15,200 nt of DNA from Akkermansia sp. (lineage in GTDB: Bacteria; Verrucomicrobiota; Verrucomicrobiia; Verrucomicrobiales; Akkermansiaceae): assembly GCA_017379255.1 (NCBI GenBank), contig JAFNWZ010000284.1:1-15200 (forward strand). The letters are read 5' to 3'. Below are positions 6,577 to 12,982 of this stretch, in pieces; the first letter of the stretch is position 1; each line of letters opens with the position of its first letter. The notes under the pieces were generated by a model. The model was not told the DNA's origin. It made no database searches and saw only the letters and a list, made by a program, of their open reading frames with translations. Position numbers and translations under genes: made by a program.

Positions 6577-6592
6577 GTCTCCGCAAGGAGAC
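6577..6592 (+). repeat. Eighth hairpin, partial copy of the last block A hairpin
   Basis: GTCTCC/GGAGAC with loop GCAA. Together with the following CGGAT it nearly repeats the hairpin at 6363-6386 (TCTCCGCA, then GGAGACCGGAT). It lacks the CGATAT linker and has lost the outer CCG pairing, so it may be a decayed unit. Confidence 0.6.
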
Positions 6593-6623
6593 CGGATGGT
6601 GTTTCTGCATACAAAGCGCGGGA

Positions 6624-6652
6624 TTGACAGCGGCAGCGGTATCTGCTACGGT
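6624..6652 (+). promoter_or_regulatory. Promoter of the small secreted protein, predicted leaderless
   Basis: A perfect -35 box TTGACA (6624-6629), 17 bases, then TACGGT (6647-6652). Only eight bases separate the -10 box from the ATG at 6661, so the mRNA should have little or no leader. Confidence 0.5.
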
Positions 6653-6660
6653 TTGCGCCC

Positions 6661-7086
6661 ATGAAAACGCTTGCTCTGATTTCTGCTTTGCTCTGCAGCC
6701 CGGTTGTTTACGCTGTTCAAGCGCCGGAGGAGAGTCCTTTTGCCCGCCCCGTGGGTGAAACGGCGGTTTTGATTGACGAATGCGTGGCCTCTATGAATGA
6801 GGTGCTTTCTGCCTATGAGGGAATTACCGACACCCGGAGCGCAGATGCCGCTGCAGAGCGCCTGCGCTCGCTTCATGTCCGCATGCAGACGGCAGTGGAT
6901 AAGGTGAACTCGATTGGCGAGGCTGATGCTGCAACGCAGAATTTATTCATGACCAAGCTGCTGCCGATGCTTTTTGTGAATGCTGCGCGTACGCAGGCTG
7001 CTTTTGAACGCATCCGCCAGAATAATTATTACGGCAGCGAGAAGCTGCGCCACTTCATGGAAGATGTGCTTGAGCCGCAGGCTTAA
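6661..7086 (+). CDS. Small secreted hypothetical protein
   Basis: The 141-residue product begins with a typical signal peptide: MK, a hydrophobic core LALISALLCSPVVYA (about 4-18), then likely signal peptidase I cleavage after AVYA-type or VQA sequence around residues 18-21. The mature part is about 120 residues, mostly helical and charged, with LIDECVASMNEVL and RLRSLHVRMQTAVDKV resembling amphipathic helices. It contains one cysteine (about residue 41). No family is recognised. It should be periplasmic. It stands alone: the hairpin array and its own promoter lie upstream and recN converges from the right. The gap to recN is 39 bases with only a poor inverted repeat, so no clear terminator can be called. 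Confidence 0.75.
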   Translation: MKTLALISALLCSPVVYAVQAPEESPFARPVGETAVLIDECVASMNEVLSAYEGITDTRSADAAAERLRSLHVRMQTAVDKVNSIGEADAATQNLFMTKLLPMLFVNAARTQAAFERIRQNNYYGSEKLRHFMEDVLEPQA

Positions 7087-7125
7087 GCGTTGAGTGATGG
7101 ACTGCAGGCGGGCGCGTAAGCGGGA

Positions 7126-8787
7126 TTATGCTTCCACGCAGAGCAGTTCACGGGCGTGGGCCTCGGCAGTGGGGCCGCTGGCGCCCAGCATGCGGACCAG
7201 TTCGGCAATGCGGGCGGACTCATCTACCTCCACCAGGCGGGAGACGGTGCGTCCTTCCGCATTCTGCCCTTTGGAAATGAGGTAGTGGTGGTCTGCCAGG
7301 GCTGCCACCTGCGGGAAGTGGGTGATGGAGATGACCTGGTGCTCCCGCCCCAGCTCCCGCATTTTCATGCCCACGGCTCGGGCGATTTCGCCGCCCACGT
7401 TGGCGTCAATTTCATCGAAGATGAGCAGGGGGGTGTCGTCCTGTTTCGCAAGGGCGCTTTTGAGGGCGAGCATGACGCGTGCCAACTCACCGCTGGAGGC
7501 AATGAGCCGCAGCGGCTTCTGAGGTTCGCCCGGGTTCGGGCCAAAAAGGAATTCGACTTCTTCCATCCCCTGCGGGCCGGGTTCGGGCAGGGGGGTGAGC
7601 TGCGCGGTGAAGAGTGATTGCCGGAATCCCAGGTGGCGTGCGTGCGTGAGGAAGTCTTCCTCCAGTTGCGGAGCGGCAGCGGCACGGGCGGCGGAGAGCG
7701 CCTTGCCGGCTTCGCGCACGGCGGCGTGGCAGCGTTGCTCTTCTGCCAGCAGCTCTTCGAGCCGTTGTTCCCGGTTGCCGATGGCATCGAGCTTCGCGCG
7801 GCAGGCTTCCAGATGCTCGCAGATGGCTTCGAAATCGGTGCCGTACTTGCGTTTCAGATTATCCAGCAGGGAAATGCGGTTTTCAAGCTCTGCCAGTTCG
7901 GCGGGGTCGCATTCCAGCGTTTCGACATAATCCTGGAGGTTGGCGGCCAGGTCTTCTGCTGTGTCGATGATGCTTTCCAGCCCCTCCAGCCAGGGGGCGC
8001 AGGAGGCATCGAGGCGTTCTAAATCCCGCCCGCTGCGCACCAGCTGGTGCAGGGTGGAGAGCAGGGAGCTTTCCTCTCCATCCACCATGTGCAGCATGGG
8101 CAGGGCGGTGTCCCGCAGGCGGGAGGCATTGCGGGCTCGCTGCCAGCGGGATTCAAGCCCCGCCACTTCATCTGCGGTGAAAGCGGCACTTTCGATTTCC
8201 TCTACCTGGTGGCGCAGGAAGTCGAGCTCGCGCTCATTGGCCATTTCGCTTTCCTGCAGGGTGCGGTAGGCGGCGCGGGCATCCAGCCAGGCGCGGTAGG
8301 CTGTGTGGTAGGCGGCCAGGGCAGGGGCGTCTTCTGCAAAGGCATCCAGCAGGCAGAGCTGGCGCTCCTGCGAGGTGAGAGAGCGGTGCTCCTCCGGGTG
8401 GTGCATATCGACCAGCCCGGCGCCTATGCGTTTGAGCAGCTGCAGCGTGACGGGGCTGCTGTTGATGAACTGGCGGTTGCCGGTGGTGGTGACTACGCGG
8501 CGGATGATGAGCAGGCCGTCCTCGCAAGGCGGAACACCGCTTTCCTCCAGCAGCGCATTCAGGGCGGTGGCGCTGCGCAGCTGGAACATGGCTTCGATGC
8601 TGCACTGGGTTTCCCCGCTGCGGATGAGGCTTTTATCGGCGCGCTCGCCGAGCGCCAGTGAGATACCGCCCATGATGACGGATTTGCCTGCCCCGGTTTC
8701 ACCAGTGATGCCCAGGAAACCCGCGTGGGGTTCCCAGGTGAGTTCGTCTACCAGGGCCAGATTCCGTATCTTGAGCAGGGAAAGCAT
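7126..8787 (-). CDS. recN: DNA repair protein RecN
   Basis: RecN is an SMC-like ATPase that helps double-strand break repair by holding DNA ends or sister chromatids together. The 553-residue product is full length for the family. It begins MLSLLKIRNLALVDELTWEP and has a Walker A GETGAGKS at 29-36. A long helical middle region follows (about 160-370, shorter than in SMC). The ABC signature is SSGELARV (S431 S432 G433 E434) and the Walker B/D-loop is FDEID (457-461), followed by NVGGEIARAVG. The hydrolytic residues are all present. The ATG at 8785-8787 matches the normal RecN N-terminus. It is transcribed divergently from the hydrolase gene at 8853, from overlapping promoters. No LexA-type box was recognised. 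Confidence 0.96.
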   Translation of the reverse strand: MLSLLKIRNLALVDELTWEPHAGFLGITGETGAGKSVIMGGISLALGERADKSLIRSGETQCSIEAMFQLRSATALNALLEESGVPPCEDGLLIIRRVVTTTGNRQFINSSPVTLQLLKRIGAGLVDMHHPEEHRSLTSQERQLCLLDAFAEDAPALAAYHTAYRAWLDARAAYRTLQESEMANERELDFLRHQVEEIESAAFTADEVAGLESRWQRARNASRLRDTALPMLHMVDGEESSLLSTLHQLVRSGRDLERLDASCAPWLEGLESIIDTAEDLAANLQDYVETLECDPAELAELENRISLLDNLKRKYGTDFEAICEHLEACRAKLDAIGNREQRLEELLAEEQRCHAAVREAGKALSAARAAAAPQLEEDFLTHARHLGFRQSLFTAQLTPLPEPGPQGMEEVEFLFGPNPGEPQKPLRLIASSGELARVMLALKSALAKQDDTPLLIFDEIDANVGGEIARAVGMKMRELGREHQVISITHFPQVAALADHHYLISKGQNAEGRTVSRLVEVDESARIAELVRMLGASGPTAEAHARELLCVEA

Positions 8788-8796
8788 AATTTATCT

Positions 8797-8825
8797 TTGC
8801 GTTCTGCGGGGGATTATGCCATAAT
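8797..8825 (+). promoter_or_regulatory. Promoter of the MBL-fold hydrolase gene
   Basis: TTGCGT (8797-8802), 17 bases, CATAAT (8820-8825). The -10 box matches at five of six positions. The start of transcription would be near 8832, leaving a leader of about 20 bases rich in A and C with no Shine-Dalgarno sequence. Confidence 0.5.
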
Positions 8826-8841
8826 GCGCGCGGAAATCCAA
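8813..8841 (-). promoter_or_regulatory. recN promoter, interlocked with the divergent promoter
   Basis: On the minus strand, TTGGAT (8841 to 8836), 17 bases, CATAAT (8818 to 8813). The two -10 boxes of the divergent promoters form the two arms of one inverted repeat, ATTATG-C-CATAAT (8813-8825). Start near 8806. Confidence 0.5.
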
Positions 8842-8852
8842 ACCAAAATCAG

Positions 8853-9632
8853 ATGCTGAACGTACTTTTCCTTGGCAGCGGTACCTCCACCGGGGTGCCC
8901 GTGATTGGCTGCGGCTGTGAAGTCTGCCGCTCGACCAACCCGCGCAACAAACGCTGGCGGTCATCGCTTCTGGTGCGTTCTGCCACCACCACGCTGCTGG
9001 TGGATTCCTGCCCGGATCTGCGAGCCCAGGCTCTGCTGCATAACCTGACGGCTGTTGATGCGGTGCTGTATACGCATGAGCACCTGGACCACACTGCTGG
9101 GTTTGATGAGATGCGGGCGTTCTGCTGGCGGCGCACGGACAGATTGCCTCTGTATGCCGGCAGCAGGTGTCTGGCGCATCTCAAGCGCATGTTCGGCTGG
9201 GCATTTGATGAAAAGAATACCTACCAGGGCTATATCCGCCCCGCGGCGCATGACCACGCCGGACAGCCGTTTGTGGTAGGGGATATTGAGGTGACTCCCG
9301 TGCCGGTGGTGCATGCCACAGTGGAAACATTCGGCTATGTGTTCCGCAGCGGCGGCAGGAGTTTCGGTTATATTCCGGATATTCAGGAATTGCCTGCGGC
9401 CTCCGAACCGTTGCTGATGCATCTGGATGCACTGGCGATGGACGGCTTGCGCTACCGCCCGCACCGCACGCATTTCTGCGTGGATGATACTGTGGCCGCC
9501 ATGCAGCGGCTGCAGCCCCGCCGCGGTTATGTGACCCACGTGGGGCATGAGGTGGAATACGACTCGCTGCGCGCTTATCTGCCGGATTTCATGGAGCCGG
9601 CTTATGATGGCTTGCAGCTTGTATTGGATTGA
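8853..9632 (+). CDS. PhnP-like metallo-beta-lactamase-fold hydrolase
   Basis: The 259-residue product belongs to the MBL-fold group that includes PhnP, a phosphodiesterase for cyclic phosphates. It opens MLNVLFLGSGTSTGVPVIGC and carries the extra cysteine cluster C20, C22, C25 that in PhnP binds a structural zinc. The metal site shows THEHLDHT (H75, H77, D79, H80), H154, D176 in GYIPDIQ, and a late VTHVGHEVEY (H229, H232). No phn or C-P lyase genes are nearby, so a phosphonate role is not supported. A general cyclic-nucleotide or phosphodiester hydrolase role is more likely. The ATG at 8853 directly precedes the canonical N-terminus. The stop codon is followed by a 224-base region before the capsid gene. 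Confidence 0.88.
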   Translation: MLNVLFLGSGTSTGVPVIGCGCEVCRSTNPRNKRWRSSLLVRSATTTLLVDSCPDLRAQALLHNLTAVDAVLYTHEHLDHTAGFDEMRAFCWRRTDRLPLYAGSRCLAHLKRMFGWAFDEKNTYQGYIRPAAHDHAGQPFVVGDIEVTPVPVVHATVETFGYVFRSGGRSFGYIPDIQELPAASEPLLMHLDALAMDGLRYRPHRTHFCVDDTVAAMQRLQPRRGYVTHVGHEVEYDSLRAYLPDFMEPAYDGLQLVLD

Positions 9633-9680
9633 ACAGCAGTGAGTTCCCGGCGGAAAACGTGACCGGGTGTTCGCTTTTGG

Positions 9681-9709
9681 ATGACAATGGTGGTGGTTTG
9701 TGCTCTAAT
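9681..9709 (+). promoter_or_regulatory. Candidate promoter for the capsid gene
   Basis: ATGACA (9681-9686), 17 bases, TCTAAT (9704-9709) preceded by TGC as an extended -10. A start near 9716 gives a leader of about 140 bases, the longest in the window. Confidence 0.4.
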
Positions 9710-9839
9710 GGGCACCGGCAAGAGCACCCGGCTGCCCCAATTCCGGATTCCCGGAACGGCAGCCCACCGGCGCCGCGCGGCCCCGACCCCACACCTGCTG
9801 GGCAATCCAACGCAGCCGATTTGCCATATCAACAACTAA
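9681..9839 (+). pseudogene. Short P-loop-like frame, possible DEAH helicase remnant
   Basis: A 52-codon frame (ATG 9681 to TAA 9837-9839) starts MTMVVVCALMGTGKSTRLPQ followed by F. Hydrophobic strand, then GTGKST, then LPQF is the motif I layout of DEAH-box helicases such as HrpA/HrpB. The remaining 30 residues are arginine- and proline-rich and fit no helicase, and nothing else of such a gene is seen. It may be a fragment left by a deletion, or chance. It overlaps the candidate promoter and leader. Confidence 0.22.
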
Positions 9840-9856
9840 CCCGATTCATAACAATT

Positions 9857-10765
9857 ATGGCAGATATTGAAAACAACTACCAGATTAAGTATTCCGAGAA
9901 GTGGGGCAGCTACCTGCAGCAGGAGGTCTCGCGTCTCGATAAGTATGTGACCGTTGAGTCCGGTCTTTCCGGCAAGATGGTGGCATTTGACCAGTACGGC
10001 CTGCTCGCGTTCGATGAAAAGACCGGGCGCATGCAGAGTACCGCTCTTTCGGAAGCCCCCACGAAACGCCGCGTGATTCATCCCAAGATTTTCACCAAGG
10101 CCATCGGCTTTGATGAATTCGACGCCAAGAAGCTGGCCAATATCGATGTGCCGGTGAGCAAGACGATTGAAAGTCTGCGCGCCGCCGCGGGCCGCTGCAT
10201 GGATAAGGTGATGATTGATGCCTTCCTGGGTGCCAACTACATCGGTGAGAATGGCACGGAAACCGTGAACCTGCCATCGGAGCAGATTATTGCCGAGGAC
10301 TTTGTGGAAAGCGGCAGCGCCGTGGAAAGTAACCTGACCGTGGGCAAGCTGCGCCGCGCTCTCACCATTCTGCAGAAGAATGAGGCCTGGAGCGATGAAC
10401 GCCGCGCCTATGGCGATGAGCTGGTGCTGGCCTGCTCCAGCAGCCAGATTAATTCCCTGCTGCAGCAGCAGGAGGTCTCCAGCTTCGATTACAACGCCGT
10501 GCGGGCGCTGGCTGAAGGCCGCCTGGATACTTTCCTCGGTTTCCGTATCATCCGTACGGAGCAGCTGCCGGTGGATGGCCTGGGTGTGCGCTCATGCCTG
10601 GCCTGGGTGAAGAGTCGTGCCCAGTTCGGTATCTGGGATGACTTTAAGGTGAAGCTCTCTGTGCGTGATGACCTGGATGAAACGCTCCAGATACGCGCCA
10701 AGTTTGCCTGCGGCGCCACCCGCCTGCAGGAAGAGGGCTTCGTGAAGATTCTCTGCGCGGAATAA
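9857..10765 (+). CDS. Phage-type major capsid protein, isolated
   Basis: The 302-residue product starts MADIENNYQIKYSEKWGSYL. It resembles phage capsid proteins of the Phage_capsid_2 type I know from annotated prophages, sharing a Q-x-x-S-R-L opening, VTVESGLSGK (31-40), a middle FDEFD, an AYG/GD-type turn, DTFLGFRIIRTEQLP (224-238), AWVKSRAQFG (249-258) and the C-terminal LQIRAKFACGATRLQEEGFVKIL (split here as 277-285 and 286-299). The family adopts a shell-forming HK97-like fold; that is from memory. No portal, terminase, scaffold, protease or tail gene is within the window, and codon use matches the host genes around it. It has its own promoter and long leader and ends at a strong hairpin terminator. 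It could be a prophage relic, a gene-transfer-agent part or a domesticated shell protein. The ATG at 9857 follows the A/C-rich leader. Confidence 0.75.
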   Translation: MADIENNYQIKYSEKWGSYLQQEVSRLDKYVTVESGLSGKMVAFDQYGLLAFDEKTGRMQSTALSEAPTKRRVIHPKIFTKAIGFDEFDAKKLANIDVPVSKTIESLRAAAGRCMDKVMIDAFLGANYIGENGTETVNLPSEQIIAEDFVESGSAVESNLTVGKLRRALTILQKNEAWSDERRAYGDELVLACSSSQINSLLQQQEVSSFDYNAVRALAEGRLDTFLGFRIIRTEQLPVDGLGVRSCLAWVKSRAQFGIWDDFKVKLSVRDDLDETLQIRAKFACGATRLQEEGFVKILCAE

Positions 10766-10802
10766 GCGCGGAAGTATAGGAGAACAGGGAGATAGAAAGG
10801 GG

Positions 10803-10834
10803 CCCCGGCGGAGAAATCCGCCGGGGTTAATTCA
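10803..10834 (+). terminator. Strong hairpin after the capsid gene
   Basis: CCCCGGCGGA (10803-10812) and TCCGCCGGGG (10817-10826) form a perfect 10-bp stem with loop GAAA, followed by TTAATTCATT. The stem is very stable but the T-run is interrupted. It isolates the capsid gene from the salvage operon. Confidence 0.75.
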
Positions 10835-10842
10835 TTTCAGGC

Positions 10843-10871
10843 TTGCCAAAGTGTTTGCGGGGAGTTAAACT
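10843..10871 (+). promoter_or_regulatory. Promoter of the sugar-phosphate operon
   Basis: TTGCCA (10843-10848), 17 bases, TAAACT (10866-10871). The start of transcription would be near 10878, giving a leader of about 32 bases that is A/T-rich with no Shine-Dalgarno sequence. Confidence 0.5.
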
Positions 10872-10876
10872 AACTA

Positions 10877-10890
10877 AGTACAACTGTACT
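10877..10890. promoter_or_regulatory. Inverted repeat at the operon start, candidate operator
   Basis: AGTACA-AC-TGTACT has two perfect 6-bp arms and sits on the predicted start site of the operon promoter, a place where a repressor would block transcription. As RNA its loop is too small to be stable, which favours a DNA-binding site. Confidence 0.4.
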
Positions 10891-10909
10891 CTAATTTTTA
10901 TTCATTATT

Positions 10910-11818
10910 ATGAAACCGACACTTCTTGTTCTCGCAGCAGGTATGGGCAGCCGTTACGGTGGCCTCAAACAGCTTGACCCCATGGGCCCCAACGGTGAAG
11001 TTATTCTTGACTACTCTGTGTACGACGCTATCCGCGCTGGCTTCGGTAAGGTTGTATTCATCATCCGTAAGGATTTTGAGGATGTATTCAAGGCTCAGGT
11101 CGGTGCCCGTTTTGCCGACAAGATTGAGGTGGACTACGCTTTCCAGGCCCTCGAGGACCTGCCCGAGGGTTACAGCGTTCCCGAAGGCCGCGTGAAGCCC
11201 TGGGGTACTGCCCACGCTCTGCTGGCTGCCCGCGATGTGGTGAAGGAACCCTTCGGCGTGGTGAATGCAGATGACTTCTACGGTGCTGATGCTTTCCAGA
11301 AGGCTGCTGAATTCCTGACCGCCACTCCCGCAGCTGATGGCAAGGAACACTACGGCATGATTGGTTATCCCCTCAAGAATACCCTCAGCGACCACGGTGA
11401 TGTGAACCGCGGTATCTGCGGTATTAAGGATGGTTACCTCGACAGCGTTGAGGAATACACCAAGATTAAGATGGAAGAAGATGGCGTATGCCGCGGCGAC
11501 AGCCTGAGCGGCGAGCGCAACCCCGTTGACCCCGAGGAGCTTGTTTCCATGAACTTCTGGGTGTTCCCCGCCAGCTTTATCGACCAGATCAAAGACCACT
11601 TCACCCGCTTCCTGGCTGCACACGGCAGCGAGCTGAAGAGCGAATGCTACATCCCCACGGTGGTGGACGAACTCATCCACAACGGTAAGGCTGATTGCAG
11701 CGTCATCAAGACCACGGCCAACTGGCTTGGCGTGACCTATCCCAGCGACAAGCCTGCTGTGGTGGAGAGCATTGCCAAGCTTGTGGAGGACGGTGTGTAC
11801 CCCGCTAAACTCGGTTAA
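10910..11818 (+). CDS. Sugar-phosphate nucleotidyltransferase
   Basis: The 302-residue product has a nucleotidyltransferase GT-A fold. The signature LAAGMGSRYGGLKQL (8-22) provides the nucleotide loop with R15 and K20. A PWGTAHALL segment (97-105) and the metal-binding NADDFYG (119-125) follow. Such enzymes join a sugar 1-phosphate to UTP or another NTP. The next gene, three bases downstream, is a sugar anomeric kinase, so the pair should phosphorylate an amino sugar at C1 and activate it, probably to UDP-HexNAc. Substrates cannot be read from sequence. GlcNAc or GalNAc from mucin would suit the presumed host, and MurNAc recycling in the style of AmgK/MurU is the main alternative. The ATG follows an A/T-rich leader without a Shine-Dalgarno sequence. 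Confidence 0.85.
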   Translation: MKPTLLVLAAGMGSRYGGLKQLDPMGPNGEVILDYSVYDAIRAGFGKVVFIIRKDFEDVFKAQVGARFADKIEVDYAFQALEDLPEGYSVPEGRVKPWGTAHALLAARDVVKEPFGVVNADDFYGADAFQKAAEFLTATPAADGKEHYGMIGYPLKNTLSDHGDVNRGICGIKDGYLDSVEEYTKIKMEEDGVCRGDSLSGERNPVDPEELVSMNFWVFPASFIDQIKDHFTRFLAAHGSELKSECYIPTVVDELIHNGKADCSVIKTTANWLGVTYPSDKPAVVESIAKLVEDGVYPAKLG

Positions 11819-11821
11819 GCC

Positions 11822-12913
11822 ATGTTCGACCTTCAGAAAATCGCTGGTCTGTTCGATATCCGCGCAGACTATGTGTTTGGTGAACCCTATGGGTCCGGTC
11901 ACATCAACGATACTTTCCGTATCGAGGTGGAGCAGGCCGGTATCCGCGTGCGCTATATTCTGCAGCGCGTGAACAGCAACGTGTTCCGCCAGCCCATCGG
12001 ACTGATGGAAAACGTGAAGCGCGTGACGGATGAAGCCCTGCGCGTCCTCCTTGAGGAAGGCTGCAAGGAAGCCTACCGCCGCACCCTCACCATCATTCCC
12101 GCCAAGGACGGCAAGCCCTATGCGCAGGATGAGGAAGGCAACGTATGGCGCGTGTATCCCTTCATCGAGCGTGCCCGCACCTTCGATATGATTGAGAACC
12201 CCGGCCAGTGCGTCGAGGTAGCCCGCGCTTTCGGTAACTTCCAGAAGCTGGGTGCCAATCTTCCCGGTGCTCCGCTCTTTGAGACCATCCCTGATTTCCA
12301 CAACACCACCAAGCGCTTCCAGAAGTTCCAGCAGGCCATTGCCGCTGACCCCCTGGGCCGCGCCAAGGATGTGCAGAAGGAAATCGACTGGTACCTCTCC
12401 CGTGAGGCAGATTGCCACAAGGTGGTGAACTACCTTGCCAGCGGTGAGCTGCCCCTCCGCGTCACCCACAACGACACCAAGCTCAACAACGTGATGCTGG
12501 ACGATGTGACCGGCGAGGGTATCTGCGTGATTGACCTGGACACCACCATGCCCGGTTCCGCTCTGTATGACTTCGGTGATATGATCCTCACCTCCACCTC
12601 TCCCGCTGCTGAGGATGAGAAGGATCTCTCCCTGGTCACCATGCGCATGGAGTACTTCGAGGCTCTGGCCAAGGGTTACTGCGAGGCTGCTACCTTCCTC
12701 ACCCCGCTTGAGAAGGAGCTGCTTCCGTTCTCCGGTAAGCTCCTCACCATGGAGTGCGGTATGCGCTTCTTGACCGACTACCTCGAGGGCGACACCTACT
12801 TCAAGATCAAGCGCCCCGAGCACAACCTCGACCGCACCCGCACCCAGATGGCCCTTGTGGAATCCATCGAGGCGCAGATGGACGAGATGATGAAGGTTGT
12901 GGCCAAGTACTGA
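11822..12913 (+). CDS. NahK-like N-acetylhexosamine 1-kinase (APH family)
   Basis: The 363-residue product has the aminoglycoside-phosphotransferase fold. It starts with FGEPYGSGHINDTFRI (nucleotide loop region, about 19-34) and has the catalytic HNDTKLNN (216-223, base D218) and metal-binding IDLDT (D238, D240), then ALYDFGDMI. Length and motifs are close to NahK/LnpB of bifidobacteria (about 360 residues), which phosphorylates GlcNAc and GalNAc at C1. It follows the nucleotidyltransferase with a three-base gap, so translation is probably coupled; no Shine-Dalgarno sequence is seen. An intrinsic terminator lies 21 bases after the stop codon. AmgK-type MurNAc kinases are the main alternative. 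Confidence 0.82.
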   Translation: MFDLQKIAGLFDIRADYVFGEPYGSGHINDTFRIEVEQAGIRVRYILQRVNSNVFRQPIGLMENVKRVTDEALRVLLEEGCKEAYRRTLTIIPAKDGKPYAQDEEGNVWRVYPFIERARTFDMIENPGQCVEVARAFGNFQKLGANLPGAPLFETIPDFHNTTKRFQKFQQAIAADPLGRAKDVQKEIDWYLSREADCHKVVNYLASGELPLRVTHNDTKLNNVMLDDVTGEGICVIDLDTTMPGSALYDFGDMILTSTSPAAEDEKDLSLVTMRMEYFEALAKGYCEAATFLTPLEKELLPFSGKLLTMECGMRFLTDYLEGDTYFKIKRPEHNLDRTRTQMALVESIEAQMDEMMKVVAKY

Positions 12914-12934
12914 GCTTTGCGATAACTTCGTATC

Positions 12935-12974
12935 AAGCCCTGCCTGTGCCGATGATGCCGGGCAGGGCTTTTTT
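12935..12974 (+). terminator. Intrinsic terminator of the sugar-phosphate operon
   Basis: AAGCCCTGCC (12935-12944) and GGCAGGGCTT (12961-12970) form a perfect 10-bp stem with a 16-base loop, followed by a run of T (12969-12974). It ends eight bases before the ATG of the next gene. Confidence 0.85.
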
Positions 12975-12982
12975 CTTGGCAC

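Larger units (their letters stand above)
9633..9856 (+). other. Intergenic region and structured leader before the capsid gene
   Basis: The left half holds a candidate promoter. The right half is C-rich and can fold into GGGCACCGG/CCGGCTGCCC (9710-9737, one bulge) and TTCCGG/CCGGAA with loop ATTC (9741-9756). The last 40 bases before the ATG are rich in A and C, poor in G, and lack a Shine-Dalgarno sequence. The capsid frame stays open back to a TTG at 9629, but the extra 76 residues are low-complexity and overlap the previous stop codon, so I do not count them as protein. Confidence 0.5.

Noticed and set aside
6311..6592. CRISPR array
   Set aside because: The constant part is only six or seven bases, and the variable parts are themselves palindromes of 13-22 bases, so neither repeats nor spacers fit. 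No cas gene is present.
6311..6592. Integron attC sites or tRNA cluster
   Set aside because: There are no cassette genes or core-site motifs, and no hairpin set forms a cloverleaf with an anticodon or T-loop sequence.
6282..6758. 158-codon plus-strand frame through the hairpin array
   Set aside because: It overlaps the ispG end and the secreted-protein start in another frame, and its residues simply follow the hairpins.
7087..7125. Bidirectional terminator between the secreted protein and recN
   Set aside because: CTTAAGCG/CGCGTAAG pairs with a mismatch over a long loop and has no T-run, too weak to call.
9629..9856. 76-residue N-terminal extension of the capsid protein from a TTG codon
   Set aside because: It overlaps the previous stop codon, is low-complexity and proline-rich, and covers the candidate promoter; the protein resembling capsids begins at 9857.
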